Shown here piece by piece: positions 35,934 to 44,720 of a DNA stretch of 64,000 bases (the stretch's first letter is position 1; each line of letters begins with the position of its first letter). The position numbers and the translations under genes are program-made. Source of the DNA: Cupriavidus yeoncheonensis (lineage in GTDB: Bacteria; Pseudomonadota; Gammaproteobacteria; Burkholderiales; Burkholderiaceae); the NCBI RefSeq assembly GCF_905397275.1, contig NZ_CAJPUY010000018.1, forward strand, positions 62,001 through 126,000, read 5' to 3'. Under the pieces are notes generated by a model that saw only the letters and a program-made list of their open reading frames with translations, did no database searches and had not been told where the DNA came from.

Positions 35934-36746
35934 CTACATTGCGATACCGCCGAACTCCTGCATGACCTTCTCGTGCAGGCGGCGCATGCCGCGCAGCCAG
36001 CGGTCGTAGTCCTGTCCCTTGCGGCGATAGTATTCCAATACCTCGGGGTGCGGCAGGATCAGGAAGCGTTCGTCGGCCATGCCTGCGAGCGTGGCGTCGG
36101 CAACGTGCTCGGGCGTGACCGATCCCTCCTGCAGGAAGCCCTTGCGCTCGCCCTTCTCGCCAAACAGCATATTGGTCTGCACGCCCTGCGGGCAGATGCA
36201 GCTCACCTTGATGCCGCGGTCACCGTAGGTGATCGACAGCCATTCCGCGAAGCCGATGGCCGCATGCTTGGTCACCGCATACGGCGCCGAACCGATCTGC
36301 GACAGCAGGCCCGCGGCCGACACGGTATTGACGAAGTAGCCATCGCCACGCTCCAGCATCTGCGGCAGCACGGCCTTGGCCGCATGGATGTGCGCCATGA
36401 CGTTGATGTCCCAGATGCGCTGCCATTCCTCGGCGCTGGCGTCGAGGCCCTTGCGCAGGATGATGCCGGCGTTGGAACAGAACACATCGACCTGGCCGAA
36501 GCGGCGCGTCGCCTCGTCCGTCAGGGCCTGCACCGCGCTGGCATCGGCCACGTCCACCGCCTGCCCGAACACCGCGCAGTCCGGCACGGCCGCCTGCACT
36601 TCGGCCGCCACCGTGGCGGCGCCGGCGGCGTTGAGGTCGGCGATGGCCACGCCGCGCGCGCCGGCCCGGGCAAATGCCATGGCCAGCGCCCGGCCGATGC
36701 CTGTGGCGGCGCCGGTCACGACGACCGTCTTGTCTTTGACTTGCAT
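35934..36746 (-). CDS. Short-chain dehydrogenase/reductase
   Basis: A 270-residue SDR enzyme. The cofactor motif TGAATGIG (12-19), SNAG (about 91-94), the active-site tyrosine in YAVTKHA and the preceding serine in VNTVSAAG are present. The ATG at 36746 has GAGGAGA upstream, while the open frame extends further into the IclR gene. Asp in IADLNAAG after the second strand suggests NAD(H) use. It lies 28 bases after the IclR gene and 64 before the Bug gene on the same strand, so a carboxylate pathway is likely. The substrate is unknown. Confidence 0.9.
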   Translation of the reverse strand: MQVKDKTVVVTGAATGIGRALAMAFARAGARGVAIADLNAAGAATVAAEVQAAVPDCAVFGQAVDVADASAVQALTDEATRRFGQVDVFCSNAGIILRKGLDASAEEWQRIWDINVMAHIHAAKAVLPQMLERGDGYFVNTVSAAGLLSQIGSAPYAVTKHAAIGFAEWLSITYGDRGIKVSCICPQGVQTNMLFGEKGERKGFLQEGSVTPEHVADATLAGMADERFLILPHPEVLEYYRRKGQDYDRWLRGMRRLHEKVMQEFGGIAM

Positions 36747-36774
36747 GCGTCTGTCTCCTCGTCTGAGTCGTTTT

Positions 36775-37686
36775 TCAGTTGGCTTCACGCGCGTCGGGCG
36801 TTGCCGGCGCGGTACGTGTCGATCCTTGCTGCCCGGCACCGGCCTGCCACAACCGCGCCTGCAGCGTCTGGGCCAGTTCGCGGATGCGTGGGCCCAGGTT
36901 GCCTTCCAGGATTTCGGGCGACAACCGCGCCGCGGCACCGCCGATATTCAGCGCCAGCACCTCGCCGCTGCCTTCCAGCCGCAGCGGCGCCGCGGCGCCG
37001 CTGACGGTGCGGTCCCACTCGGCATGGGCCACGCAAAAGCCGCGCCGCGCGTGGTCGCGCAGCGATCGGTCGATCTTGCCGCGCACCGGCGCCCAGCGCG
37101 TACCGTAGTGGCGCTCCAGTTCGGCCAGCGCGGCTTCGCGGTGCGCATCGTCGAGCCCCGCCAGCCATGCGCGCCCCATGGCCGAGGTGGCCATCGGCAG
37201 CCGCGCGCCGGGCGCGAGCCGGATCACCAGCGCGCCGCGCGGCTGGCAGGATTCCAGGTAGACCATCGCATGGCGGTCCGGCATGGCGAGCGCGACGGTG
37301 CAGTCGGTCGCGAACGCGAGCGACTGCATCAGCGGCTGCGCGATCTCGCGGATGCCCGCGCCGGAAATGTAGCGATGCCCCAGCACCATCGCGCCCTGCC
37401 CGAGCCGGTACTTCTCCAGCGACTCGATATAGGCGAGGTAGCCCAGCGAGGCCAGCGTAAAGGTCAGGCGCGACACGGTAGGCCGCGGAATGCCGGTACG
37501 GCGGGACAGCTCGGCATTGCCCAGGTAGTCGTCATGCGGCCCGAACGCGCGCAGCAGCTCCATGCCGCGCGCCAGCGCGGTGACGAAGTTCCGGTCTTCC
37601 GCCGGCTCCGCGGCACCGCATGGCATGGCGGGCTTCACGTGAGCGGCGTCGGGCGGTGGTGCCGGGATGGAGGTCGAGCGCTTCAT
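36775..37686 (-). CDS. IclR-family transcriptional regulator
   Basis: A 303-residue regulator. The N-terminal winged helix-turn-helix (about 35-95) contains NAELSRRTGIPRPTVSRLTFTLASLGYL and the C-terminal IclR effector domain spans about 105-285. GFCVAHAEWDRTVSGAAAPL is a typical effector-domain segment. I chose the ATG at 37686; the frame extends to 37776. It lies upstream of the SDR and Bug genes on the same strand and probably controls them. Confidence 0.9.
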   Translation of the reverse strand: MKRSTSIPAPPPDAAHVKPAMPCGAAEPAEDRNFVTALARGMELLRAFGPHDDYLGNAELSRRTGIPRPTVSRLTFTLASLGYLAYIESLEKYRLGQGAMVLGHRYISGAGIREIAQPLMQSLAFATDCTVALAMPDRHAMVYLESCQPRGALVIRLAPGARLPMATSAMGRAWLAGLDDAHREAALAELERHYGTRWAPVRGKIDRSLRDHARRGFCVAHAEWDRTVSGAAAPLRLEGSGEVLALNIGGAAARLSPEILEGNLGPRIRELAQTLQARLWQAGAGQQGSTRTAPATPDAREAN

Positions 37687-37934
37687 GCAGGGATGAGGAT
37701 GGTCGAACTTCACTAGATACCAGTTCCGGCACCGCGGAAGCCGGCTATGCAGGGAAAACATGTGCGCCAGAAGCACCGCTTCTAGTTCGGAATCAATGCC
37801 TTAGCTCTGTTTTGGCCACCACTGAGCGGAATCTTGGCGAGTGGGGAGATTAGGGACGTGGATACTGTGTGGCATCATGGCGGCCTAAAAAGAGGCCATG
37901 GGCGACGTACTAGCCACAAACAGGATATAGAAGA

Positions 37935-39065
37935 ATGACTGAAATTCGCGCGCTCACATCCCTGCGCTTTCTCGCGGCATTTTATGTCTTCGTGTTCCAC
38001 CTTCACATCCGGTGGCCGTTAGCAAAAGACTCACCGCTGGCAGCCAACTTTCTGTCGCAGGGTGCAGTTGGCATGACGCTGTTCTTCATGCTGTCCGGCT
38101 ATATCCTTGCTCACAGATACGACGGCGAACGCCTGGATTGGCGAAGCTACTTTGGGAACCGATTCGCTCGGATTTATCCGGTCTACGTTGCAGCGGCGCT
38201 TGTCACGTTGCCGTCGATGTCGTTGACGCCTCTGACAGCCCAAGATTGGTCACTGCCTGCAGCCTCTTGGATGGCTCTGATATTGGCAGATGCGACAGCC
38301 ATTCAGGCCTGGTTCCCGCCCATGTTCAAGTATTGGAATAACGGTGCGAGCTGGTCTATCTCAGCGGAAGCGTTCTTCTATGCAATGTTTCCTATTCTGA
38401 CCCCAATCATTGCCAAAGCCTGCACACGGGACAAGATCAGATGGCTGGTCGCCGCCTACCTGCTCTCCTTCCTGCCAGCGGCGATGTATATCCTGTTCGA
38501 TCCGATGGGACCAAGCGCGACATACTACTCGGTTCCGATCTACCGATTTCCGGAATTTGTTGCCGGCATGGCTGCGTTCCATCTTGGACGATCCGTCCGT
38601 ATCCGGACTGCCATTCTCGAAGTTGGACTTGTGGCGGCTAGCGCGTTCTGGGTATGGTACTTGGCCCTGTATGGTCCCCGCTTCCCTCTCTATGTCAGTC
38701 ACAACTGGATTAATGTGCCGGTCATTGGACTAGCGTTGCTAACGCTGACTCGCAGCGACTCGTTTCTTGCAAGGATTCTGTCCGTCAGGCCGGCCGTGTG
38801 GGCTGGAAAGATCAGCTACTGCTTTTACTCCTTCCAGGTGTTGATCCTCTTTTCCGCCGTCGACTATCGGGACGCGATCATCGCAAGGTTCCCCCTGTTG
38901 AAGGACGACGTATGGTGGACGCTATCTCTGTTCCTACCGCTCATGGCAATATCGGCGGCCGGGTATTACCTCATTGAGGAACCCTTCAGGGTGAAGGTTC
39001 GTGGCTGGCTGAACAGGGAAAGAAAACTCGGCGTCGATATGTCGGCTGCATCTTCGCCAAGATAG
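37935..39065 (+). CDS. Acyltransferase-3 family membrane protein
   Basis: A 376-residue, ten-helix acyltransferase of the OafA/YrhL/NodX family, which transfers acetyl or other acyl groups to cell-surface sugars or lipids. The start ALTSLRFLAAFYVFVFHLH carries the catalytic histidine region, RFARIYPVYV the conserved Arg cluster, and LFFMLSGYILAHRY the glycine motif. The DNA is visibly less GC-rich than the flanking genes and its codon use differs, which suggests transfer. It is isolated and convergent with a decayed phage-like gene. O-antigen acetylation genes of this family are often carried by prophages as conversion genes. The acceptor is not known. Confidence 0.88.
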   Translation: MTEIRALTSLRFLAAFYVFVFHLHIRWPLAKDSPLAANFLSQGAVGMTLFFMLSGYILAHRYDGERLDWRSYFGNRFARIYPVYVAAALVTLPSMSLTPLTAQDWSLPAASWMALILADATAIQAWFPPMFKYWNNGASWSISAEAFFYAMFPILTPIIAKACTRDKIRWLVAAYLLSFLPAAMYILFDPMGPSATYYSVPIYRFPEFVAGMAAFHLGRSVRIRTAILEVGLVAASAFWVWYLALYGPRFPLYVSHNWINVPVIGLALLTLTRSDSFLARILSVRPAVWAGKISYCFYSFQVLILFSAVDYRDAIIARFPLLKDDVWWTLSLFLPLMAISAAGYYLIEEPFRVKVRGWLNRERKLGVDMSAASSPR

Positions 39066-39520
39066 GGTGCAGCAGATCGGGGCCCGCATTGCCTGCCCCC
39101 ACGCCTCATTGCTGAAATGGTCGCCAAACCAGTAGTTGGAGGCTTTCCAGCCGAACTTGAACCTGGCGCCGATCTTCCCGAACGCGTTAAATCTTCCGCC
39201 CTGAAAAGCGAGCCGTCAGACCTGTAGGCGAGCACCCGCCGTTGATCGGGCCGGAAGGTACACCCAATCAAAGGTGTAGCCAGAGTTCCCCCATAGCCAG
39301 CACGTGCGCACCGCCAGAGTTCGAGAGCATTTCGCGGCGCATCGAAGCTGCCCTGCCGCCAACCCTGATTCAGATCCGCATCGAAGGTCTGGAACCATGA
39401 CAGCCAGTGCGGCAGGTTGGCGGTGCTGTTGGCGGTCAATGACAACACCGGGGCAAGCAGCATTGTCATAGCCGCGAATGTCAGCGACAGCAGAGCAAGG
39501 AAGGCATAGGCAAGGAACAT
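39066..39520 (-). pseudogene. Decayed phage-type gene (DUF7338-like), frameshifted
   Basis: On the minus strand an ATG at 39520 begins MFLAYAFLALLSL, with a hydrophobic start and then NLPHWLSWFQTFDADLNQGW. After about LELWR (39320) the sensible sequence continues in another frame as WLWGNSGYTFDWVYL, meets an in-frame stop (39218-39216), and goes on as LAFQGGRFNAFGKIGAR and FGWKASNYWFGDHFSNEAW. So one frameshift and one nonsense codon separate three parts of what was one protein. The pattern of WFQT, GYxF and FGWK motifs resembles a tail-region-associated phage protein family (DUF7338), from memory. It borders the low-GC acyltransferase gene. Confidence 0.6.
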
Positions 39521-40060
39521 GATCAGCCCCGGCGGTCAGTGGATAGGAATCCTAGGCGCCATGGAGGGCGGTCGCGTCCCCCGGTTAGCCGGTTGTGACC
39601 CGCGCATCCCGCCCCGGGCAGGGCAGTCAGGGATTTCCTCTAGACCACACGCCTTCCGTCGATCTCTCAGGGCACCGCTATTCCGCTGTGCGGAATACTG
39701 AACCGGTTTCCTTGACTACCCTTTGGCCTCATGCAAAAGTCGCTGAAAACGAACGACCGTGCGGGAATTGTCACTTCCACGCAACGGCGTCGCCGGCCAC
39801 GACCGGAACCGCGGCGCTACAGCGCAGACCGCATCGCATAGGAGACAAACCATGCAACACCAGCAGTACGCACCTGTCCGCGAGCACGGCGCTCGACCGG
39901 CGCAATGCGCCAACCCGGACGCGGCACCGCGCGCCGCGCTCCACGCCCTCGACTGATCCCCACTTCCGCATGGCGGCGGCCCCAAGGCTGTCGCCATGAA
40001 TCCGCGCGCCCGCTTGCGGCCGGCGCGTGCCCTGTTTCGTGAACCGCGCGAGGTAAGCCT
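39521..40060. other. Intergenic region between island and liv operon
   Basis: Of these 540 bases only a possible 34-codon reading frame (39852-39956) is of interest; it is listed separately. The low-GC character of the preceding island fades after about 39720. I see no repeats or attachment-site pair, and no tRNA. Confidence 0.4.
39852..39956 (+). CDS. Possible short leader peptide upstream of liv genes
   Basis: A 34-codon frame starting MQHQQYAPVREHGARPAQ and ending in TGA at 39954-39956. Its ribosome-binding site is good (AGGAGA, 6 bases before the ATG). It lies about 105 bases before the permease gene. The protein has no known domain and could be a leader or a fortuitous frame. I include it because of its start signal only. 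Confidence 0.25.
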   Translation: MQHQQYAPVREHGARPAQCANPDAAPRAALHALD

Positions 40061-40924
40061 GTGGCATTGTTCCTTCAACAGATCCTGAACGGCCTGACGC
40101 TGGGCGGCGTGTACAGCCTGGTGGCCCTTGGCCTGACGCTGGTCTACGGCATCCTGCACGTGCCGAACTTCGCGCACGGCGCGTTCTACATGGCCGGCGC
40201 CTACGTCTCGTACTACCTGATGACGACGCTAGGCATGAACTACTGGCTGGCGATGCTCGGCGCGGCCGTGGTGGTCGCCATGCTGTCCATGCTGGCCGAC
40301 CGGCTGGTGTTCCATCCGCTGCGCAATGCGCCCGAGCTGCACGACATGATCGCGGCCATCGGCATCCTGCTATTCCTGGAAGCCGGCGCACAGGCGCTGT
40401 GGGGCGCGGACTTCCACCGCATGCCAACGCCTTATGGGCAGGTCGTGGACTTGTTCGGCCTGACCGCGCCGCTGCAGCGCTTGCTGATCATCGTCGCCGC
40501 GTTCGCACTGATGGTGCTGCTGCACCTGTTCCTCACGCGCACCATGACCGGCGCCACCATCATGGCCATGGCGCAGAACCGCGAAGGCGCCGCGCTGGTC
40601 GGCATCGACGCGACACGCGTGACGCTGCTGGTGTTCGCCATCTCGGGCGCGCTCGCCGCCATCGCCGCCACCCTCTACGCGCCGATCAACCTGGTCTACC
40701 CGAGCATGGGCAACCTGGTCATCACCAAGGCCTTCGTCATCATCATCCTGGGCGGCATGGGCAGCATACCGGGGGCCATTGCCGGCGGGCTGATCATCGG
40801 CATGGCCGAGAGTTTCGGCGGCTTCTATGTTTCGACCGACTACAAGGACATCATCGCCTTCGTGCTGCTGGTGGTGATCCTGTCGATCCGGCCGCAAGGC
40901 CTGTTCGCCGGCAAGGCGGCCTGA
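40061..40924 (+). CDS. livH: LIV-type ABC transporter permease (LivH)
   Basis: A 287-residue permease of the hydrophobic/amide amino acid importer family with about eight helices. LTLGGVYSLVALGLTLVYGILHVPNFAHG at the start is diagnostic, and the coupling segment MAMAQNREGAALVGIDATRV is typical of LivH. The frame starts with GTG at 40061, with GAGG upstream. First of five genes (H, M, G, F and binding protein). Whether it imports branched-chain amino acids, amides or urea is not settled by sequence. Confidence 0.93.
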   Translation: MALFLQQILNGLTLGGVYSLVALGLTLVYGILHVPNFAHGAFYMAGAYVSYYLMTTLGMNYWLAMLGAAVVVAMLSMLADRLVFHPLRNAPELHDMIAAIGILLFLEAGAQALWGADFHRMPTPYGQVVDLFGLTAPLQRLLIIVAAFALMVLLHLFLTRTMTGATIMAMAQNREGAALVGIDATRVTLLVFAISGALAAIAATLYAPINLVYPSMGNLVITKAFVIIILGGMGSIPGAIAGGLIIGMAESFGGFYVSTDYKDIIAFVLLVVILSIRPQGLFAGKAA

Positions 40925-40935
40925 GGAATACGACC

Positions 40936-41961
40936 ATGAAAGCACTGCAAGGAAAGACCGGCTGGATCCTGCTGCTGGCATTGGCGATTGCGTTCCCGCT
41001 GATCGCCCCCAACAGCTATTACCTGACCGTGATGACGCTGGCATTCATCTACGCCATCGCCACGCTCGGGCTCAACCTCATCACCGGCTACACGGGCCAG
41101 CTCAACCTCGCGCACGGCGGCTTCATGGCCATCGGCGCCTACACGCTGGGCATCCTGACCGTGGACCACCAGGTGCCGTTCTGGCTGGCCTTCGCGCTGT
41201 CGGGCGTGGTGTCCATGGCGGTTGGTTATGTCGTGGGCCTGGTATCGCTGCGCCTGAAGGGCCATTACTTCTCGATCTTCACGATGTGCATCGGCTACAT
41301 CATTTACCTGTTGATCGAGAAGTGGGAAAGCCTGACGCACGGCACAGTGGGCCTGATCGGCATTCCGGTGCCGGCAGCGATCGGCCCGGTCACGTTCGAC
41401 AGCGTACCGGCGCAGTACTACCTGGTGCTGGCCTTCCTGGTGATCGGCACCTTCCTGATGCACCGCATCGTCACCTCGCTGCTGGGCCGCAGCTTCATGG
41501 CCGTGCGCAACAGCGACGCGCTGGCCGAGGCACTCGGCATCAACCTGATGCGCACCAAGGTGCTGTCGTTCGTGCTGTCGGTCGGCTATGCCGGTTTCGC
41601 GGGCGCGCTCTATGCCGGCCAGGTGCGCTTCCTTGGTCCCGATATCGCGCGCACCGACCTGACCTTCGACATGGTGATGGCGATGCTGGTCGGCGGCACC
41701 GGCACGCTGTTCGGTCCGCTGCTGGGCGCGGTGCTGGTGCCGTGGGTCACGCAGACGCTGCAGTTCCTGCAGGACTACCGCATGCTGGTGTTCGGCCCGG
41801 TGCTGATCCTGCTGATCATCTTCTTCCCGGACGGCATCGTCGGCTCCTGGCTGAAGAAGCAGGCGCGCAAGGCCGCAGCCGCGCGCCGCGGCAACCGCCA
41901 GCCGGCCCCGTCCGCCACTACCGCCCCCGTAGCCACCCCCGCCGGAGCCGACCGTGCTTGA
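40936..41961 (+). CDS. livM: LIV-type ABC transporter permease (LivM)
   Basis: A 341-residue permease. NLITGYTGQLNLAHGGFMAIGAY, then the coupling motif AVRNSDALAEALGINLMRTK, identify LivM. The Pro/Ala-rich basic C-terminal tail (RKAAAARRGNRQPAPSATT) is longer than usual. It starts 11 bases after livH and its end overlaps livG by 8 bases. Confidence 0.93.
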   Translation: MKALQGKTGWILLLALAIAFPLIAPNSYYLTVMTLAFIYAIATLGLNLITGYTGQLNLAHGGFMAIGAYTLGILTVDHQVPFWLAFALSGVVSMAVGYVVGLVSLRLKGHYFSIFTMCIGYIIYLLIEKWESLTHGTVGLIGIPVPAAIGPVTFDSVPAQYYLVLAFLVIGTFLMHRIVTSLLGRSFMAVRNSDALAEALGINLMRTKVLSFVLSVGYAGFAGALYAGQVRFLGPDIARTDLTFDMVMAMLVGGTGTLFGPLLGAVLVPWVTQTLQFLQDYRMLVFGPVLILLIIFFPDGIVGSWLKKQARKAAAARRGNRQPAPSATTAPVATPAGADRA

Positions 41962-42718
41962 AATCCGCAACCTGACCAAGACATTCGGCGGCCTGACCGC
42001 GGTCAACGATGTGTCCGTGACCTTCGAGCAGGGACATATCAACGCCATCATCGGCCCCAACGGGGCCGGCAAGACTACGTTCTTCAACCTGATCGCCGGC
42101 ACGCACGCGCCGAGTTCGGGACAGGTCCTGTTCAAGGGGCAGGACGTGGCCGGCCTGCGCGCCGACCAGATCGCGCGGCTCGGCGTGGCGCGCACGTTCC
42201 AGGCCACGGCGCTGTTCGACCGCGCCACGGTGCTGGACAACCTGATCGTCGGCCACCGTTTGCGCACGCGCTCGGGACTTGGCGACGTGCTGTTCAACAC
42301 GCGCCGGCTGCGCGAAGAAGAGCGACTGTGCCGCGAGAAGGCCGAAGCCGCGCTCGACTTCGTCGGCCTCACGCACCTGGCCCACGAGATTGCCGCCGAC
42401 ATCACGCAGGAAGCGCGCAAGCGCGTGGCCTTTGCGCTGGCGCTGGCGACCGACCCCGAACTGCTGCTGCTTGACGAGCCCGCGGGCGGCGTCAACCCGG
42501 AGGAAACCGTCGGCCTGGCCGAACTGATCCGCAAGATGGTCCGCCACGGCAAGACGGTCTGCCTGATCGAACACAAGATGGACATGATCATGCGCCTGGC
42601 CGACAAGATCATGGTGCTGAACTACGGCGAGAAGATCGCCGAAGGCACGCCGGCGCAGATCCAGCAGGATCCGCATGTCATCGAGGCCTACCTGGGAGCC
42701 GACCATGTTGCAGCTTGA
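41954..42718 (+). CDS. livG: LIV-type ABC ATPase (LivG)
   Basis: A 254-residue ATPase. It has Walker [30 protein letters not shown] at the signature position, Walker [16 protein letters not shown] and the H-loop in LIEHKMDM. The signature is degenerate compared with LSGGQ, as is common in this subfamily. The frame starts with GTG at 41954, with GGAG upstream, and overlaps livM. Confidence 0.92.
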   Translation: MLEIRNLTKTFGGLTAVNDVSVTFEQGHINAIIGPNGAGKTTFFNLIAGTHAPSSGQVLFKGQDVAGLRADQIARLGVARTFQATALFDRATVLDNLIVGHRLRTRSGLGDVLFNTRRLREEERLCREKAEAALDFVGLTHLAHEIAADITQEARKRVAFALALATDPELLLLDEPAGGVNPEETVGLAELIRKMVRHGKTVCLIEHKMDMIMRLADKIMVLNYGEKIAEGTPAQIQQDPHVIEAYLGADHVAA

Positions 42719-43412
42719 ACGCGTCTCGCTGTCGTACGGCAGCTTCCGTGCCCTGGACAACATCACCCTGCATGCCGGCGCCGGCGAGCTGGTGGTGCTG
42801 CTGGGGGCCAACGGTGCGGGCAAGAGCTCGATCTTCCTGGCGCTGAGCGCCATCCACCGCATCAGCGGCGGCAGCATGCGCTTCGACGGCCGCGAGCTGT
42901 CGGGCATGAAGCCGTCGCAGATCGTGCAGGCGGGACTTGTGCATTGCCCGGAAGGCCGCAAGCTGTTCCCCGCCTTGAGCGTGGAGAAGAACCTGACGCT
43001 GGGCGCCTACGTGCATCGGCGCGATTCGGCTGGCATCCGCAAGACGCTCGAAGAGGTGTACGAGATGTTCCCGATCCTGCGGCAGAAGCAGGACGACCTC
43101 GCGGGTTCACTGTCCGGCGGACAGCAGCAGATGGTCGCGCTCGGCCGCGCGCTGATGAGCCGTCCGCGCGCGCTGCTGCTCGACGAGCCTTCGCTGGGTC
43201 TGGCGCCGCTGGTGGTCAAGCAGATGTTCGAGATCATCCAGCGCATCAACCGCGCCGGCACCACGGTGCTGCTGGCCGAACAGAACGCCTATGCGGCGCT
43301 GGGCATCGCGCACCGCGCGTATGTGATCGAGAGCGGACGCATCGTGATGGAGGGCGACCGCGATGCGCTGCTGAAGGATGAGGGCATTCGCAAGGCATAT
43401 ATCGGCGGCTAG
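42705..43412 (+). CDS. livF: LIV-type ABC ATPase (LivF)
   Basis: A 235-residue ATPase. Walker A is GANGAGKSS, the signature is [15 protein letters not shown] and Walker B is [35 protein letters not shown] is a LivF hallmark. I chose the ATG at 42705, which has GGGAG upstream and starts the conserved [12 protein letters not shown]; it overlaps livG by 14 bases. Confidence 0.93.
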   Translation: MLQLERVSLSYGSFRALDNITLHAGAGELVVLLGANGAGKSSIFLALSAIHRISGGSMRFDGRELSGMKPSQIVQAGLVHCPEGRKLFPALSVEKNLTLGAYVHRRDSAGIRKTLEEVYEMFPILRQKQDDLAGSLSGGQQQMVALGRALMSRPRALLLDEPSLGLAPLVVKQMFEIIQRINRAGTTVLLAEQNAYAALGIAHRAYVIESGRIVMEGDRDALLKDEGIRKAYIGG

Positions 43413-43469
43413 GAGCCGCGCTTCTATCGACCTGGACAAGCGCAGTAAGAATCCATCAAGGAGACAGAC

Positions 43470-44642
43470 ATGCAGAGCAATACCTTCCGCCGACTCTTCC
43501 CGCTGGCCGCCACCGCCGTCGCCGCCATGCTGGCCTCTGGCGCCGCGCTGGCGCAGGAAGTCGTCAAGATCGGCTACACCGGCCCGCTCTCGGGCGGCGC
43601 CGCGCTGTATGGCAAGAACGTGCTGTCCGGCGTGCAGATGGCCGTGGACGAGATCAACGCCGCCGGCCTGGAGGTCAAGGGCAAGAAGGTGAAGCTGGAA
43701 GTCGTGGCGCTCGATGACAAGTACTCGCCCGCCGAGGCCGCCATCAACGCGCGCCGGCTGGTGCAGCAGCACAAGACGACCGCCGTGTTCGTGCCGCACT
43801 CGGGCGGCATCTTCGCGCTGCAGGCCTTCAACGAGCAGGAGAAGTTCCTGGTCATGGCCTATTCGAGCGTGCCGCGCATCACCGACGCCGGCAACAAGCT
43901 GACCATCCGCATCCCGCCCGCCTACACCGGCTACATCGAGCCCTTCGTCAAGGCGCAGATGAAGCGCTACGGCAAGAACGTGGCGCTCGCGCCGGCCGAC
44001 CACGACTACGCCAAGGCCTGGGTGCAGGCCTTTGTCCCGGCCTGGGAAGGCGCCGGCGGCAAGGTTGTCGGCAACAACCCGATGTCCTACACCAAGGCCA
44101 CCGACTTCTACAGCGGCGTGTCGCGCGCGATCACCGACAAGCCGGACGTGATGTTCGTCGGCGGCCCGTCCGAGCCGACCGCGCTGGTGGTCAAGCAAGC
44201 CCGCGAGCTCGGCTTCAAGGGCGGCTTCATCATCATGGACCAGGCCAAGATGGACGAAATGGCCAAGGTCACCAACGGCCTGGCCATGCTGGAAGGCTCG
44301 ATCGGCGTGCTGCCGCTGGTCAACGACGGCCGCCCGGCCGCGCAGAGCTTCAATGCCAGGTACAAGAAGCTGCATGAGGGACGCGATGCCACCACCGAGA
44401 TGTCGCTGAACTACACCATGGTGTATGCGCTGGCCGGTGCGATGAAGCTGGCCGGCACCACCAGCGATGCCGTCGCCATCCGCGCGAAGATGCCTGACGC
44501 CGTCAAGGCGCTGCCGAAGGACGCCAATCCAAATGAGGTCGAAGGCATCGATGCCAAGGGCGGGTCGGTCGCCGATACCGTGGTGGGCTGGGTGCAGAAC
44601 GGCAAGATCTCGCCGGTGCGCCTGTCGGAACTGGCCAAGTAA
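43470..44642 (+). CDS. LIV-type ABC solute-binding protein (LivJ/K family)
   Basis: A 390-residue periplasmic binding protein. The signal peptide ends AAMLASGAALAQ (cleavage near residue 30) and the mature start VVKIGYTGPLSGGAALYGKN is diagnostic of the family. AAINARRLVQQHKTTAVFVPHSGGIFA is the effector-lobe segment. It is the last of five genes in the importer operon, with AAGGAG upstream of the ATG. The ligand is an amino acid, amide or related compound, not determined. A long hairpin follows the stop. Confidence 0.92.
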   Translation: MQSNTFRRLFPLAATAVAAMLASGAALAQEVVKIGYTGPLSGGAALYGKNVLSGVQMAVDEINAAGLEVKGKKVKLEVVALDDKYSPAEAAINARRLVQQHKTTAVFVPHSGGIFALQAFNEQEKFLVMAYSSVPRITDAGNKLTIRIPPAYTGYIEPFVKAQMKRYGKNVALAPADHDYAKAWVQAFVPAWEGAGGKVVGNNPMSYTKATDFYSGVSRAITDKPDVMFVGGPSEPTALVVKQARELGFKGGFIIMDQAKMDEMAKVTNGLAMLEGSIGVLPLVNDGRPAAQSFNARYKKLHEGRDATTEMSLNYTMVYALAGAMKLAGTTSDAVAIRAKMPDAVKALPKDANPNEVEGIDAKGGSVADTVVGWVQNGKISPVRLSELAK

Positions 44643-44657
44643 GGCAGCTGACATAGC

Positions 44658-44697
44658 ATGCGGGCCGTCAGGGGTGCCCCCCCTTGACGGCCCGCAT
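44658..44697. terminator. Strong hairpin between convergent operons
   Basis: ATGCGGGCCGTCA (44658-44670) pairs with TGACGGCCCGCAT (44685-44697); the intervening GGGG-TGCCC-CCCC extends the stem with one bulged T. No T-tract follows on either strand, but the position between the converging binding-protein gene and the DUF6600 gene suggests a bidirectional terminator. Confidence 0.6.
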
Positions 44698-44720
44698 TGC
44701 CTTGCGCCTTCGCGGATCTA

